From positions 1,612,001 to 1,676,000 of the forward strand of contig NZ_CP095042.1 of assembly GCF_022919715.1 (NCBI RefSeq): a stretch of DNA of 64,000 nucleotides, written 5' to 3'. Under the pieces are notes generated by a model. The model was given only the letters and a program-made list of their open reading frames with translations. It was not told the origin of the DNA and did no database searches. This document shows, in pieces, positions 7,108 to 15,250 of the stretch; the stretch's first letter is position 1; each line of letters starts with the position of its first letter. The position numbers and the translations under genes are program-made. Origin of the DNA: Agromyces sp. H17E-10. GTDB lineage: Bacteria; Actinomycetota; Actinomycetes; Actinomycetales; Microbacteriaceae.

Positions 7108-8814
7108 TCAGGGATGCCTCGGCGCCGGCGCCGTGCGGAGCCAGGCCGTCGCATCGGTCGGGAGCATGCCGGCCTCGAGCGGGGCGCTCGCGAGCAGGAT
7201 GCTCTCGTGGTCGGGCAGGGCGACGGGCGCCCGCCCGAGGTTCGTGATCGAGACGAGGTCGTCGCCGCGGCGGAAGCAGAGCACGTCGTCGCCGTGCTCG
7301 AGCCAGGCCATCGGTCCGTCGCCGAGCGCGGCCTCGCGCCGACGCAGCCGCAGCGCCTGGCGGTAGAGCCAGAGCATCGACGACGGGTCGGCCTGCTGGG
7401 CCTGCACGGTGAGCCCCGCCCATTCGGCGGGCTGCGGCAGCCAGGGCGCCGCGCCGGCGCTCTCGCCGCCGCCGGTTCCGTCGGGCCCGAACCCGAACGG
7501 CGCCGACGTTCCGCGCCAGGGCAGCGGCACGCGGCATCCGTCGCGGCCGGGGTCGACACCGCCCGAGCGGAAGTGCATCGGGTCCTCGAGCACCTCGCGC
7601 GGCAGCTCGACCTCGGGCAGGCCGAGCTCGTCGCCTTGGTAGAGGTAGAGCGAGCCGGGCAGTGCCGCCGTGAGCAGCGCCGCCGCGCGGGCCCGGCGGG
7701 TGCCGAGCACGAGGTCGGTCGGCGTGCCGAAGCGCTTCTTCGCGAACGCGAACGACGAGTCGTCGCGGCCGTACCGGGTGACCGGGCGGGTGACGTCGTG
7801 GTTCGAAAGCACCCAGGTGCTCGGGGCGCCGACCGGGGCGTGCGCGTCGAGCATGAGGTCGATCGACGCGCGCAGCTCGGCGGCGTCCCACGGGCGCGCC
7901 ATGAAGTCGAAGTTGAACGCCGTGTGCATCTCGTCGGGGCGCAGGTAGGCCGCGAAGCGGGAGGCATCCGGCACCCAGACCTCGCCGACGAGCACGCGCG
8001 TGCCCTCGTACGAGTCGGCGATGCGCCGCCAGGAGCGGTACACGTCGTGCACCTCGTCGCGGTCCTCGGTGGGGTGCTGACCGGCGGCGACGACCTCGGG
8101 CACCTCCGGCAGCGCCGGGTCCTTGATGAGCAGGCCCGCCGAGTCGATGCGCACGCCGGCGACGCCGCGGTCGAACCAGAACCGCAGGATGTCCTCGTGC
8201 TCGGCGCGCACGTCGGGGTGGTTCCAGTTGAGGTCGGGCTGCTCGGGCGTGAAGAGGTGCAGGTACCACTCCCCCGGCGTGCCGTCGGGGTTCACCGTGC
8301 GGGTCCAGGTGTCGCCCTGGAAGTTCGAGACCCAGTGCGTCGGCATCTCGTCGCCGCCCGCCCCCTTGCCCGGGTGGAACCAGAAGCGCTCGCGCTCGGG
8401 GCTGCCGGGCCCGGCTGCGAGGGCCGCCTCGAACCAGGGATGCCGCGAGCTCACGTGGTTCGGGACGATGTCGATGATCGTGCGGATGCCCCGGCCGGCG
8501 GCCGCGGCGATGAGCTCCTCGGCGTCGGCGAGGGTGCCGAAGGCGGGGTGGATATCGCGGTAGTCGGCGACGTCGTACCCGCCGTCGGCGAGGGGGCTCG
8601 GGTACCAGGGGTTGAACCAGAGCGCGTCGACGCCGAGGTCGGCGAGGTAGTCGAGGCGGCTGAGCACGCCGCGCAGGTCGCCCGTGCCGTCGCCGTCGGA
8701 GTCGGCGAAGCTGCGCACGTACACCTGGTAGATGACGGCGCTGCGCCACCAGAGCGGGTCGTGCGCGAGCGCGGGCGGCACGGTGCCTGGGGCGTCGGTG
8801 AGCGGCATGGTCAC
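7108..8814 (-). CDS. GH13 alpha-glucosidase (oligo-1,6-/maltose-type)
   Basis: Cytoplasmic glycoside hydrolase family 13 enzyme of 568 aa, the usual length for alpha-glucosidases. Conserved regions appear in order: DIVPNHVS (region I), GVRIDSAGLL with the nucleophile Asp near 226, VLVGEVW with the acid/base Glu near 278, and SNHDVTRPVTRYG with the third Asp near 340. No signal peptide, so it should split imported oligosaccharides. The start GTG at 8814 has GAGGAG 9 nt upstream; an ATG two codons later is the alternative. It lies between the LacI regulator and the importer and probably shares their control. Confidence 0.92.
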   Translation of the reverse strand: MTMPLTDAPGTVPPALAHDPLWWRSAVIYQVYVRSFADSDGDGTGDLRGVLSRLDYLADLGVDALWFNPWYPSPLADGGYDVADYRDIHPAFGTLADAEELIAAAAGRGIRTIIDIVPNHVSSRHPWFEAALAAGPGSPERERFWFHPGKGAGGDEMPTHWVSNFQGDTWTRTVNPDGTPGEWYLHLFTPEQPDLNWNHPDVRAEHEDILRFWFDRGVAGVRIDSAGLLIKDPALPEVPEVVAAGQHPTEDRDEVHDVYRSWRRIADSYEGTRVLVGEVWVPDASRFAAYLRPDEMHTAFNFDFMARPWDAAELRASIDLMLDAHAPVGAPSTWVLSNHDVTRPVTRYGRDDSSFAFAKKRFGTPTDLVLGTRRARAAALLTAALPGSLYLYQGDELGLPEVELPREVLEDPMHFRSGGVDPGRDGCRVPLPWRGTSAPFGFGPDGTGGGESAGAAPWLPQPAEWAGLTVQAQQADPSSMLWLYRQALRLRRREAALGDGPMAWLEHGDDVLCFRRGDDLVSITNLGRAPVALPDHESILLASAPLEAGMLPTDATAWLRTAPAPRHP

Positions 8815-8882
8815 GCGGTCGTTCTCCTCGAGTCGGGCGGGTTCGCGCCGGCTGGAGGGAGACGCCGGCGTCGATGCGCCTC

Positions 8883-8911
8883 AACGTAATGAGAGCAACA
8901 GAATGATGCAA
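8883..8911 (-). promoter_or_regulatory. Promoter of the alpha-glucosidase/importer operon
   Basis: On the minus strand TTGCAT (8911-8906) and TACGTT (8888-8883) are spaced by exactly 17 nt, a good housekeeping promoter about 70 nt before the GTG start. CAAC/GTTG half-sites overlap it (for example GCAACAGAATGATGCAACT on the plus strand), suggesting LacI-family operator sequence, but no clean palindrome is evident. Confidence 0.6.
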
Positions 8912-8934
8912 CTATTCAACAATCGAGCACAGAT

Positions 8935-8959
8935 TTGCGACAGCTTGCGTCGAATTGCG
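8935..8959. repeat. Phased TTGCG repeats, 10-bp period
   Basis: TTGCG occurs at 8935-8939, 8945-8949 and 8955-8959, exactly one per 10 bp, placing the copies on one face of the helix upstream of the promoter at 8883-8911. This suggests cooperative regulator binding. It is part of the 303-bp gap 8815-9117, which otherwise holds the promoter and a dispersed palindrome. Confidence 0.5.
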
Positions 8960-8983
8960 GCAGCGGCTTGCAGAAACCCCTCC

Positions 8984-9103
8984 GCTGGTTGAGGAGCGCC
9001 GACGCGCAGCGGCGACGCGTCTCGAAACCCGGTGAGCCGCTCTCGGGAACCAGGCCATCCGGGTTTCGAGACGCGTGCTCCTTCGTCGCTCGCTCCTCAA
9101 CCC
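8984..9103. repeat. Dispersed palindromic repeat, copy R1
   Basis: Nested inverted repeats: GGTTGAGGAGCG (8987-8998) pairs with CGCTCCTCAACC (9091-9102), and ACGCGTCTCGAAACCC (9015-9030) pairs perfectly with 9061-9076. It sits immediately downstream of the LacI stop on the minus strand and could end that transcript. Related copies occur at 17771, 18261, 36376, 38790 and 47986. Confidence 0.85.
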
Positions 9104-9117
9104 ACGGACGGAGACGG

Positions 9118-10125
9118 TCAGCGGGCCGCCGGCGCCGTCGAGCCGCGCACCACGAGCTCGGGCGCGAAGAACACCTCGTCGCCGATCGCGCGCTCGCTCG
9201 ACATCTGGCGCATGAGCAGCTCGATGATCATCTTGCCCATCGACTCGATCGGCTGGCGCACGGTCGTCAGCGGCGGCTCGGTGCAGTTCATGAGCGCGGA
9301 GTCGTCGAAGCCGATCACCGACACGTCCTCGGGCACGCGCAGCCCGGCGCGCCGTGCGGCGCGCACGGCGCCGAGCGCCATCGGGTCGCTCGCGCAGACG
9401 ATGCCCGTGACGCCCGCGGCGAGCAGCTTCGCCGCGGCCGTCTGGCCCGACTCGAGCGAGTACAGCGAGTGCACGATCCGCTCGTCGGGCAGGTCGATGC
9501 CGAGCCGCTCGGCCATCACGCGGGCCGCCGCGAGCTTGCGCTGCGAGGGCACGTGGTCGCGCGGCCCGAGCAGCAGCCCGATGCGCTCGTGCCCGAGCTG
9601 CGCGAGGTGCCCGAGCGCCTGTTCGGCCGACACCGCGTCGTCGCACGACACCGTGGCGAAGCCGAGTCCGTCGATCGGCGCGTTGACGAGCACGGTGGGC
9701 AGCTTGAGCTCGCGCAGTCGTTCGTAGTGGTCGTGGTTGACGTCGGCCTGGGCGTACGCGCCGCCCGCGAAGATGACACCCGAGACCTGCTGGTGCAGCA
9801 GCAGCTCGACGTAGTCCGACTCGGAGATGCCGCCCGCCGTCTGGATGCAGAGCACGGGCGTGAACCCGTTCTGCGCGAGCCCGCCACCGATGACCTCGGC
9901 GAGCGCGGGGAAGATCGGGTTCTGCAGCTCGGGCATGACTAACCCGACCAGGCGCGCACGTTCGCCGCGCAGCTTCGTCGGTCGCTCGTAGCCGAGCACG
10001 TCGAGCGCGGTGAGCACGGCGTCACGGGTCGACGGCGAGACGCCGGGCTTGCCGTTGAGCACGCGGCTCACCGTCGCCTCGCTCACTCCGACCTTGCGTG
10101 CGACGTCCGCGAGCCTTCTCGACAT
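9118..10125 (-). CDS. LacI-family transcriptional regulator of the alpha-glucoside operon
   Basis: A 335-aa LacI/GalR repressor. The N-terminal helix-turn-helix (RLADVARKVGVSEATVSRVL) and hinge helix are followed by a periplasmic-binding-protein-like effector domain ending in the usual CTEPPLTTVRQP region. It is upstream of, and in the same direction as, the GH13 and importer genes, so it is their probable repressor with a sugar inducer. The ATG has no leader room: TACGAT lies 7 nt upstream on the minus strand, consistent with a leaderless transcript. The frame is open further upstream but only as the shadow of the opposite gene. Confidence 0.93.
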   Translation of the reverse strand: MSRRLADVARKVGVSEATVSRVLNGKPGVSPSTRDAVLTALDVLGYERPTKLRGERARLVGLVMPELQNPIFPALAEVIGGGLAQNGFTPVLCIQTAGGISESDYVELLLHQQVSGVIFAGGAYAQADVNHDHYERLRELKLPTVLVNAPIDGLGFATVSCDDAVSAEQALGHLAQLGHERIGLLLGPRDHVPSQRKLAAARVMAERLGIDLPDERIVHSLYSLESGQTAAAKLLAAGVTGIVCASDPMALGAVRAARRAGLRVPEDVSVIGFDDSALMNCTEPPLTTVRQPIESMGKMIIELLMRQMSSERAIGDEVFFAPELVVRGSTAPAAR

Positions 10126-10132
10126 GGCCGCA

Positions 10133-10138
10133 ATCGTA
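10133..10138 (-). promoter_or_regulatory. -10 box for leaderless LacI transcript
   Basis: TACGAT on the minus strand lies 7 nt before the ATG at 10125, the spacing expected when transcription starts at the initiation codon. Confidence 0.45.
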
Positions 10139-10248
10139 CGCGAGACGCTGCAAGAACTCGACAATCCTGCGAGAGCCGGTGGGGATGCCTCGTCAACCCC
10201 TTGCCCGCCCGGTCGGTGCGCCGCCAGCATCGAGCCGAGGGGGTCACG

Positions 10249-10962
10249 ATGACGAAAGAGGCCACCGAGGCACCGGCAGCGAAGGCCGGCGAGCACGGAC
10301 TCGTCCGGTGGCTTCGCGAGCACGCGCTCATCGTCGTCTGCCTCGCGATCTTCGTGCTCTGCATGGCCGGCATGGCCGCGACGGGATTCCAGGTCTACAA
10401 CGAGGAGCAGCTCGACCACGGCGGGAGTCCCGTCGGCTTCGTCGAGTACCTGGGTTCGGGCCACTTCATCGAGGCGACGTTCGAGAACTGGGAGTCGGAG
10501 TTCCTGCAGATGGGCGCGTACGTCGTGCTCACGGTGTTCCTCTTCCAGAAGGGCTCGAGCGAGTCGAAGCCGCTCGGCGAGCGGACCCCGCAGGACGAGG
10601 ACCCACGCGAGGCGGAGGTCGGCCCCGACACCCCGTGGCCCGTGCGCCGGGGCGGGCTCGTGCTCGTGCTCTACGAGAACTCGCTCGCGATCTTCTTCTT
10701 CGTGCTCTTCTGCCTCTCCTTCTTCCTGCACGCGGTCGGCGGGGCCGAGACGTATTCCGAGGAACAGCTGCAGCACGGCCTGCCCGGCGTGACGGTGTGG
10801 CAGTACCTCGGCACGGCACAGTTCTGGTTCGAGTCGATGCAGAACTGGCAGAGCGAGTTCCTCGCGGTCGCAGCCATCGTCGGGGCCTCGGTCCTCCTGC
10901 GCCAGCGCGGCTCGCCCGAGTCGAAGCCCGTCGCGACGCCGCACCACGAGACCGGCTCGTGA
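10249..10962 (+). CDS. DUF6766-family membrane protein with internal duplication
   Basis: A 237-aa integral membrane protein of unknown function, start ATG with GAGGGGG 6 nt upstream. The protein is two related halves: residues near 45-110 contain YNEEQLDHG, then LGSGHFIEATFENWESEFLQ, while residues near 165-225 contain YSEEQLQHG and LGTAQFWFESMQNWQSEFLA; both halves end in a (S/P)ESKP motif after a membrane helix. The conserved EEQ and W-x-SEF motifs match the DUF6766 family, found in bacteria often near stress genes. It opens the stress/repair island. Confidence 0.8.
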   Translation: MTKEATEAPAAKAGEHGLVRWLREHALIVVCLAIFVLCMAGMAATGFQVYNEEQLDHGGSPVGFVEYLGSGHFIEATFENWESEFLQMGAYVVLTVFLFQKGSSESKPLGERTPQDEDPREAEVGPDTPWPVRRGGLVLVLYENSLAIFFFVLFCLSFFLHAVGGAETYSEEQLQHGLPGVTVWQYLGTAQFWFESMQNWQSEFLAVAAIVGASVLLRQRGSPESKPVATPHHETGS

Positions 10963-11011
10963 GACCGGTCGGCCCCGCGCCGCACACTCCCACCGGGTGG
11001 CCCGCGACGAC

Positions 11012-11017
11012 TAGAGT
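11012..11017 (+). promoter_or_regulatory. -10 box for leaderless DUF7882 gene
   Basis: TAGAGT ends 6 nt before the ATG at 11024, so the transcript probably begins at the start codon; there is no ribosome-binding site. Confidence 0.55.
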
Positions 11018-11023
11018 TCGGGT

Positions 11024-11347
11024 ATGGGCAAGCTCATCTACAACTCGTCGAACCGCGAGCTCGACATCGACGACCGCACGCTCGCCCACCTGCGCATCGC
11101 GATCATCAACAAGCTGCGCCGCGGCGAGAGCTTCGCACTGACCTGGGAGCACGGCGTCGCCAACGGCAGCGGTCGCACGACCCTCTGGCTCAACGAGTCG
11201 ATCCCCCTGCAGTTCGTGTTCAGCGGCAACCGCCAGCCGAAGCTCAACCGGCTCTGGGTCGAGCAGTTGCTGATGTCGGCAAACAGCACCGCGGGCCTCC
11301 ACTACGTGCCCGAGCCCGACGAGACCGAGGAGTTCGAGGGCGACTGA
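11024..11347 (+). CDS. DUF7882-family small protein, copy 1 (107 aa)
   Basis: Small soluble protein of unknown function. It matches the family seen in Microbacteriaceae with the conserved core DIDDRTLAHLRIAIINKLRR, then GESFALTWEH, a TTLWLNESIPLQFVF strand pair and an ANSTAGL segment near the C-terminus. A paralogue lies 1.1 kb away on the other strand (12425-12859). The start is probably leaderless. Confidence 0.75.
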   Translation: MGKLIYNSSNRELDIDDRTLAHLRIAIINKLRRGESFALTWEHGVANGSGRTTLWLNESIPLQFVFSGNRQPKLNRLWVEQLLMSANSTAGLHYVPEPDETEEFEGD

Positions 11348-11381
11348 CCTTCGCCGGGCCGATCAGCCCCGGCGTCGTCGG

Positions 11382-11594
11382 TCAGTCGACCGCCTCGATC
11401 TGCGTCAGCACGAACCGCTGCTCGGCCTCGGTGAGACGATCGGGCGCGGATGCCGCGGTGATGGCCTCGATCTCGATGATCACGGTCTCGTCGAGCGGCG
11501 CCGTCAGGTCGTCGAGCACGAGATGCCTCGCCCTGATCGAGAGGTGCGGCCACCAGCGCTCGATCTCGGCGCGCCCTTCGTCGACGGATTCCAT
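11382..11594 (-). CDS. Small hypothetical protein (70 aa)
   Basis: A 70-aa acidic protein starting MESVDEGRAEIERWWPHLSI and ending in a Glu/Gln-rich helix (DRLTEAEQRFVLTQIEAVD). Codon use matches neighbours and it fits the gap between convergent genes. I do not recognise the family and no motif suggests a function. Confidence 0.5.
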   Translation of the reverse strand: MESVDEGRAEIERWWPHLSIRARHLVLDDLTAPLDETVIIEIEAITAASAPDRLTEAEQRFVLTQIEAVD

Positions 11595-11775
11595 GCCGCA
11601 CCACCTCCGCGGCCCGCATCGGATGCGCGCCCTGTTTCTCGTCTACCAGCACCTCCGTCGAGCGGCAAGCCCCTCGCCACGACCGGGGCCGCCGCCTAGC
11701 GTGGCTCGGCATGGCACACGATGCCCGCCCGCGCCGACCGGCGCCGGGTGAACCGAGCAGGACGGAGGAACGGCC

Positions 11776-12348
11776 ATGACCACGACCGTGACGGCGACGA
11801 CCGAGGTGGAGGTTCCCATCCGGGTCGCCTACGACCAGTGGACCCAGTTCGAGACCTTTCCCGAGTTCATGACGGGGGTCGAGCAGATCACGCAGCTCGA
11901 CGACGAACTCACCCACTGGGTGGTCTCGATCGGCGGGGTGCGACGCGAGTTCGACGCCGACATCGGCGACCAGGTGCCCGACCGGCACGTCGCCTGGCGC
12001 AGCGTCGGCGAGGTCGCGCATCGCGGCATCGTCGAGTTCACCCCCGAGGGACCCGACCGCACGCGCGTCGACCTCGAACTCGAGTGGGAGCCCGAGGGCT
12101 TCGTCGAGAACGCCGGCGCCGTGCTGCAGATCGACGATCTGCAGGTGAAGAACGACCTGCGTCGCTTCAAGGACTTCATCGAGCACCGCGGAGCCGAGAC
12201 GGGCGCGTGGCGCGGCGAGGTCCATGGCGGGGAGGCGACGAGCGACGGCGGTTACGTGCCCGGGAGCACGCCCCCGCCCCGTCCGACCGGCGAGCGACGT
12301 ACGAGTGACGACGGCGTCAGCGGCGCCGATCCCGACATCGCCACCTGA
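11776..12348 (+). CDS. SRPBCC-family (polyketide cyclase/dehydrase-like) protein
   Basis: A 190-aa protein with the START-like helix-grip fold. The opening strand and first helix (VEVPIRVAYDQWTQFETFPE), the GVEQI segment and the long C-terminal helix VKNDLRRFKDFIEHR are characteristic of small bacterial SRPBCC proteins, whose ligands are usually unknown. A Gly/Pro-rich tail of about 45 residues follows the domain. Start ATG has GGAGGAAC 8 nt upstream. It lies among stress-associated genes; no catalytic function can be assigned. Confidence 0.82.
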   Translation: MTTTVTATTEVEVPIRVAYDQWTQFETFPEFMTGVEQITQLDDELTHWVVSIGGVRREFDADIGDQVPDRHVAWRSVGEVAHRGIVEFTPEGPDRTRVDLELEWEPEGFVENAGAVLQIDDLQVKNDLRRFKDFIEHRGAETGAWRGEVHGGEATSDGGYVPGSTPPPRPTGERRTSDDGVSGADPDIAT

Positions 12349-12372
12349 GGTGCGCCGGGGCGAGTTGCGTCA

Positions 12373-12407
12373 GGGACGCCGGGCCCGTCGTCGGGGTCCG
12401 GCGTCCC
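12373..12407. terminator. Hairpin between convergent genes
   Basis: Perfect arms GGGACGCCGG (12373-12382) and CCGGCGTCCC (12398-12407) with a 15-nt loop lie between the ends of the SRPBCC gene and DUF7882 copy 2; likely a shared bidirectional terminator. Confidence 0.6.
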
Positions 12408-12424
12408 CGAGGACCCGGCCGGCG

Positions 12425-12859
12425 TCACGAACCGGCGGCAGACGCCTTCTCCCGGCCCTTGCCCGGCTCGCGGGTATCGGCGCCGTCCCCGTCGTCGACC
12501 TCCTGCACGTCGACCCCGACCTGCACGGGCTGGTCCGGCATCGTCTCGATGGGCCCGGTGTCGAGCTGTTCGGGAATCAGCTGGATACCGCCCGTACTGT
12601 TCGCCGAGCGCATGAGGTCCTCGATCCACTTGCGGCTCAGGTCGGGCGCCTCGGGCTCGTCGAACACGAATCGCAGCGGAATCGAGGCGTGCAGCCACAG
12701 CGTGCTTCGGCCGCGCGCCTGATCGTCGGTGTGACGCCACGAGAGCGTGAAGCTCTCGCCTCGACGCAGCTTCGTGATGATCGCGACCTTCAGATGCGCG
12801 AGCGCCCGGTCTTCGATGCCGATGGGGGTACCGGAGTCACCGTAGTAGAGCGTTCCCAC
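12425..12859 (-). CDS. DUF7882-family small protein, copy 2 (144 aa)
   Basis: Paralogue of the 11024-11347 protein, sharing IEDRALAHLKVAIITKLRR, GESFTLSW and the TLWLHASIPLRFVF segment, plus RSANSTGG. It carries an extra acidic C-terminal tail of about 45 residues absent from copy 1. The start is set at the GTG at 12859, where the family's MGTLYYG opening begins; the frame is open upstream but without family similarity. Purine-rich GGAGAGGA lies upstream. Function unknown. Confidence 0.72.
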   Translation of the reverse strand: MGTLYYGDSGTPIGIEDRALAHLKVAIITKLRRGESFTLSWRHTDDQARGRSTLWLHASIPLRFVFDEPEAPDLSRKWIEDLMRSANSTGGIQLIPEQLDTGPIETMPDQPVQVGVDVQEVDDGDGADTREPGKGREKASAAGS

Positions 12860-13006
12860 AGAATCACCGTATTCCTCTCCCCGCCCGCGGCCTCCCAGAT
12901 CGGGACGGACGGTCTGCGCATATCCCACATGCACCGAACCGCTCTGTCAATCCCTACCGGCAGCACGGCCGACCTGCATACGGTGGCTGCGATCGAAGGA
13001 GGCGAG

Positions 13007-13888
13007 ATGACCGACGCGCTCATCGACCCCACGACGAAGCACACGACCGACCGGTTCCCGCGTCAGGAGCAGGAACCGCCGGGCCTCACCGCGCCGATGG
13101 CTCCGCAGCCCGACCACGGCGAGTACAGCTACCGCGGCGCGAAACGCCTCGAGGGCCGCCGGGCCCTCATCACGGGCGGTGACTCCGGCATCGGCCGTGC
13201 CGTGGCGATCGCGTTCGCCCGCGAGGGTGCGCGGGTCGCCATCGCGTACCTGCCCGAGGAGCAGGCCGACGCCGACGAGACCGCGGTCTGGGTGACCGAT
13301 GCCGGCAGCGATCCGCTGCTGCTGCCCGGCGACCTCCGCGACGAGGCCTACTGCACCGAGCTCATCGAGCGCGTCGACCAGGCGTTCGGGGGAATCGACC
13401 TGCTCGTGCTCAACGCCGCGCACCAGCGCGACCGCGGCGGCATCGAGGGCGTGCCGAGCGACGACTTCGAGAACGTGATGCGGGTGAACCTCTTCGCACC
13501 GGTGTTCCTCGCCCGCGCGGCGGTGCCGCTGATGGAACCGGGGTCGAGCATCATCACGACCGCCTCGATCCAGGGCTTCGAACCCTCGCCCGCGCTCGTC
13601 GACTACGCGATGACGAAGGCCGCGCTCGTAGCCTTCACTCGGGCCCTCGCCGAGGAGCTCGGGCCACGGGGCATCCGGGTCAATGCCGTGGCCCCGGGCC
13701 CGATCTGGACGCCGCTCATCCCGGCGACCGGGTGGCCCGACAAGCTGCCCGAATTCGGCAAGAACACGCCGATCGGCCGTGCCGGCCAGCCCGCCGAACT
13801 CGCGGGCGCCTACGTGTACCTCGCCTCCGACGAAGCGTCGTACGTGTCGGGCGCGATCGTGCCGGTCACGGGCGGCCGCCCGCTCTGA
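13007..13888 (+). CDS. Short-chain dehydrogenase/reductase (YghA/GsiB-cluster type)
   Basis: NAD(P)-dependent SDR of 293 aa with a longer N-terminal extension (about 45 residues) than classical SDRs. The Rossmann motif is TGGDSGIGRAVAIAF, the NAAH replaces NNAG, and the catalytic triad is Ser in TTASIQGF and Y-x-x-x-K in VDYAMTKAAL. A PGPIW segment follows. Extended SDRs with this N-terminus (PQPDHGE...Y) are common stress-induced oxidoreductases of unknown substrate. The ATG at 13007 is preceded by a perfect GAAGGAGG site. Confidence 0.9.
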   Translation: MTDALIDPTTKHTTDRFPRQEQEPPGLTAPMAPQPDHGEYSYRGAKRLEGRRALITGGDSGIGRAVAIAFAREGARVAIAYLPEEQADADETAVWVTDAGSDPLLLPGDLRDEAYCTELIERVDQAFGGIDLLVLNAAHQRDRGGIEGVPSDDFENVMRVNLFAPVFLARAAVPLMEPGSSIITTASIQGFEPSPALVDYAMTKAALVAFTRALAEELGPRGIRVNAVAPGPIWTPLIPATGWPDKLPEFGKNTPIGRAGQPAELAGAYVYLASDEASYVSGAIVPVTGGRPL

Positions 13889-13921
13889 GGGGATGAGCGG
13901 GCGAGAAGGGAAGGAGAGATC

Positions 13922-14188
13922 ATGCCAGGACGCAGGAACTCGTCACTCAAGGACCCCGAGCTCTACGAGGAGCTCCGCGACGACGGCGCCTCGAAGGAGA
14001 AGGCCGCGCGCATCTCCAACGCGGCGGCGAAGCAGGGCCGCAGCGCGATCGGCCGCAAGGGCGGCAAGCACGGCGACTACGAGGACTGGACCGTCGACCA
14101 GCTGAAGAAGCGGGCCAAGGAGATCGGCCTGCACGGGTACAGCGACAAGCGCAAGTCCGAGCTCATCTCGGCCCTGCGCAACCACTGA
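13922..14188 (+). CDS. DUF7218 / Rho N-terminal-like small protein (88 aa)
   Basis: Small basic protein opening with RNSSLKDPELYEELRDDGAS and KEKAARISNAAA, then RKGGKHGDYEDWTV and a C-terminal helix-extended-loop-helix of the Rho N-terminal/SAP type (DQLKKRAKEIGLHGYSDKRK). This matches the DUF7218 family. It may bind nucleic acid, judging from the SAP-like segment. Start ATG follows AAGGAGAG. It lies 33 bp after the SDR gene and 25 bp before topoisomerase IB, so the three may be one operon. Confidence 0.8.
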   Translation: MPGRRNSSLKDPELYEELRDDGASKEKAARISNAAAKQGRSAIGRKGGKHGDYEDWTVDQLKKRAKEIGLHGYSDKRKSELISALRNH

Positions 14189-14213
14189 GCGCGTCGGCCT
14201 CGGGTGCGACGCC

Positions 14214-15200
14214 ATGCCGCGCCTGAAGCGGGTCGTGCCCTACGTCTCGCCCGGCTACGCCCGGGTGCGGCGAGGGCGCGGCTTCAGCTACGTGCACTCC
14301 GACGGGGGTGCGGCGGGACGCGCCGAGCGTGACCGCATCGCCGACCTCGCCGTGCCGCCGGCGTGGAACGAGGTGTGGATCGCCGACCGTGCGAACGCGC
14401 ACATCCTCGCGGTCGGCGTCGATGCAGCAGGCCGCCGGCAGTACCTCTACCACCCGGCCTGGCGCGAGCGGCAGGACGCCGAGAAGTTCCAGCGCATGGC
14501 CGAGCTCGCCCTCGCCCTGCCGGCGGCGCGCCGCAGCGCGCGCGGCGACCTCGCCGTCGACGGGATGCCACGGGCCCGCGTGCTCGCGGCCGCGTTCACG
14601 ACCCTCGACCTCGGTGCGATCCGAATCGGCTCGGAGGAGTCGCTCGCCGGGTTCCGCAACCGCGGCCTGACGACGCTGCTCGTGCGCAACGCCGCCGTCG
14701 AGACCGCCGACACGGTGCGCTTCCGGTTCCGCGCGAAGGGGGGCATCGCCCAGGAACTGCGGGTCGCCGACGAGCGGCTCGCGGTCTTCGTCGGCGAGGC
14801 CGGCGAGCGGTCGGCGGCGGCGCGGCTGTACGCCTGGCGCGAGGGGCCCGCGATGCGCGCGGCGTCGCCCGCCGACGTGAACGACGACATCCGTGCCCGC
14901 ACGGGCGGCGAGTTCACGGCCAAGGACTTCCGCACGCTGCGCGGCACGCTCGTCGCCGCCGAGCGGCTCGCCGAACTGGGCCCCGAGTCGACGGCACGGG
15001 CCCGCGCCGCGGCGGTGCGCGAGGCGATCGGCGCCGCCGCGACCGCGCTCGGCAACACCCCGGCCATCGCCCGCGCCAGCTACGTCGACCCGCGCGTCGT
15101 CGACGCGTACGAGCGGGGTGCGGTCGTGGCATCCGGGCGTGATCGCGAACGTCGGCTGCTCGAACTGCTCGGCGGCGACGGCGACGGCGACGGCGCCTGA
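14214..15200 (+). CDS. DNA topoisomerase IB (poxvirus-type)
   Basis: Bacterial type IB topoisomerase, 328 aa, which relaxes supercoils through a 3'-phosphotyrosine. The N-terminal domain (VPPAWNEVWIA, HILAVGVDAAGRRQYLYHP) precedes the catalytic core with the first Arg region ALDLGAIRIGSEES-like (TLDLGAIRIGSEES), the Lys in FRFRAKGG, the second Arg in FTAKDFRTLRGT, and the active tyrosine Y290 in ARASYVDPRVVDAY. A Gly/Asp-rich tail ends the protein. Type IB enzymes are accessory in bacteria and here sit next to the NHEJ genes. Confidence 0.92.
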   Translation: MPRLKRVVPYVSPGYARVRRGRGFSYVHSDGGAAGRAERDRIADLAVPPAWNEVWIADRANAHILAVGVDAAGRRQYLYHPAWRERQDAEKFQRMAELALALPAARRSARGDLAVDGMPRARVLAAAFTTLDLGAIRIGSEESLAGFRNRGLTTLLVRNAAVETADTVRFRFRAKGGIAQELRVADERLAVFVGEAGERSAAARLYAWREGPAMRAASPADVNDDIRARTGGEFTAKDFRTLRGTLVAAERLAELGPESTARARAAAVREAIGAAATALGNTPAIARASYVDPRVVDAYERGAVVASGRDRERRLLELLGGDGDGDGA

Positions 15201-15250
15201 CGATGGCGAGTGCCGGTCGCGGCTGACGCCGGATGACCGGCGCCGGCTGG

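Noticed and set aside
7114..8889. A 591-codon plus-strand frame opposite the GH13 gene
   Set aside because: Composition (His/Arg/Val/Glu-rich, no domains) is that of an antisense shadow in high-GC DNA; the minus-strand frame has all GH13 motifs.
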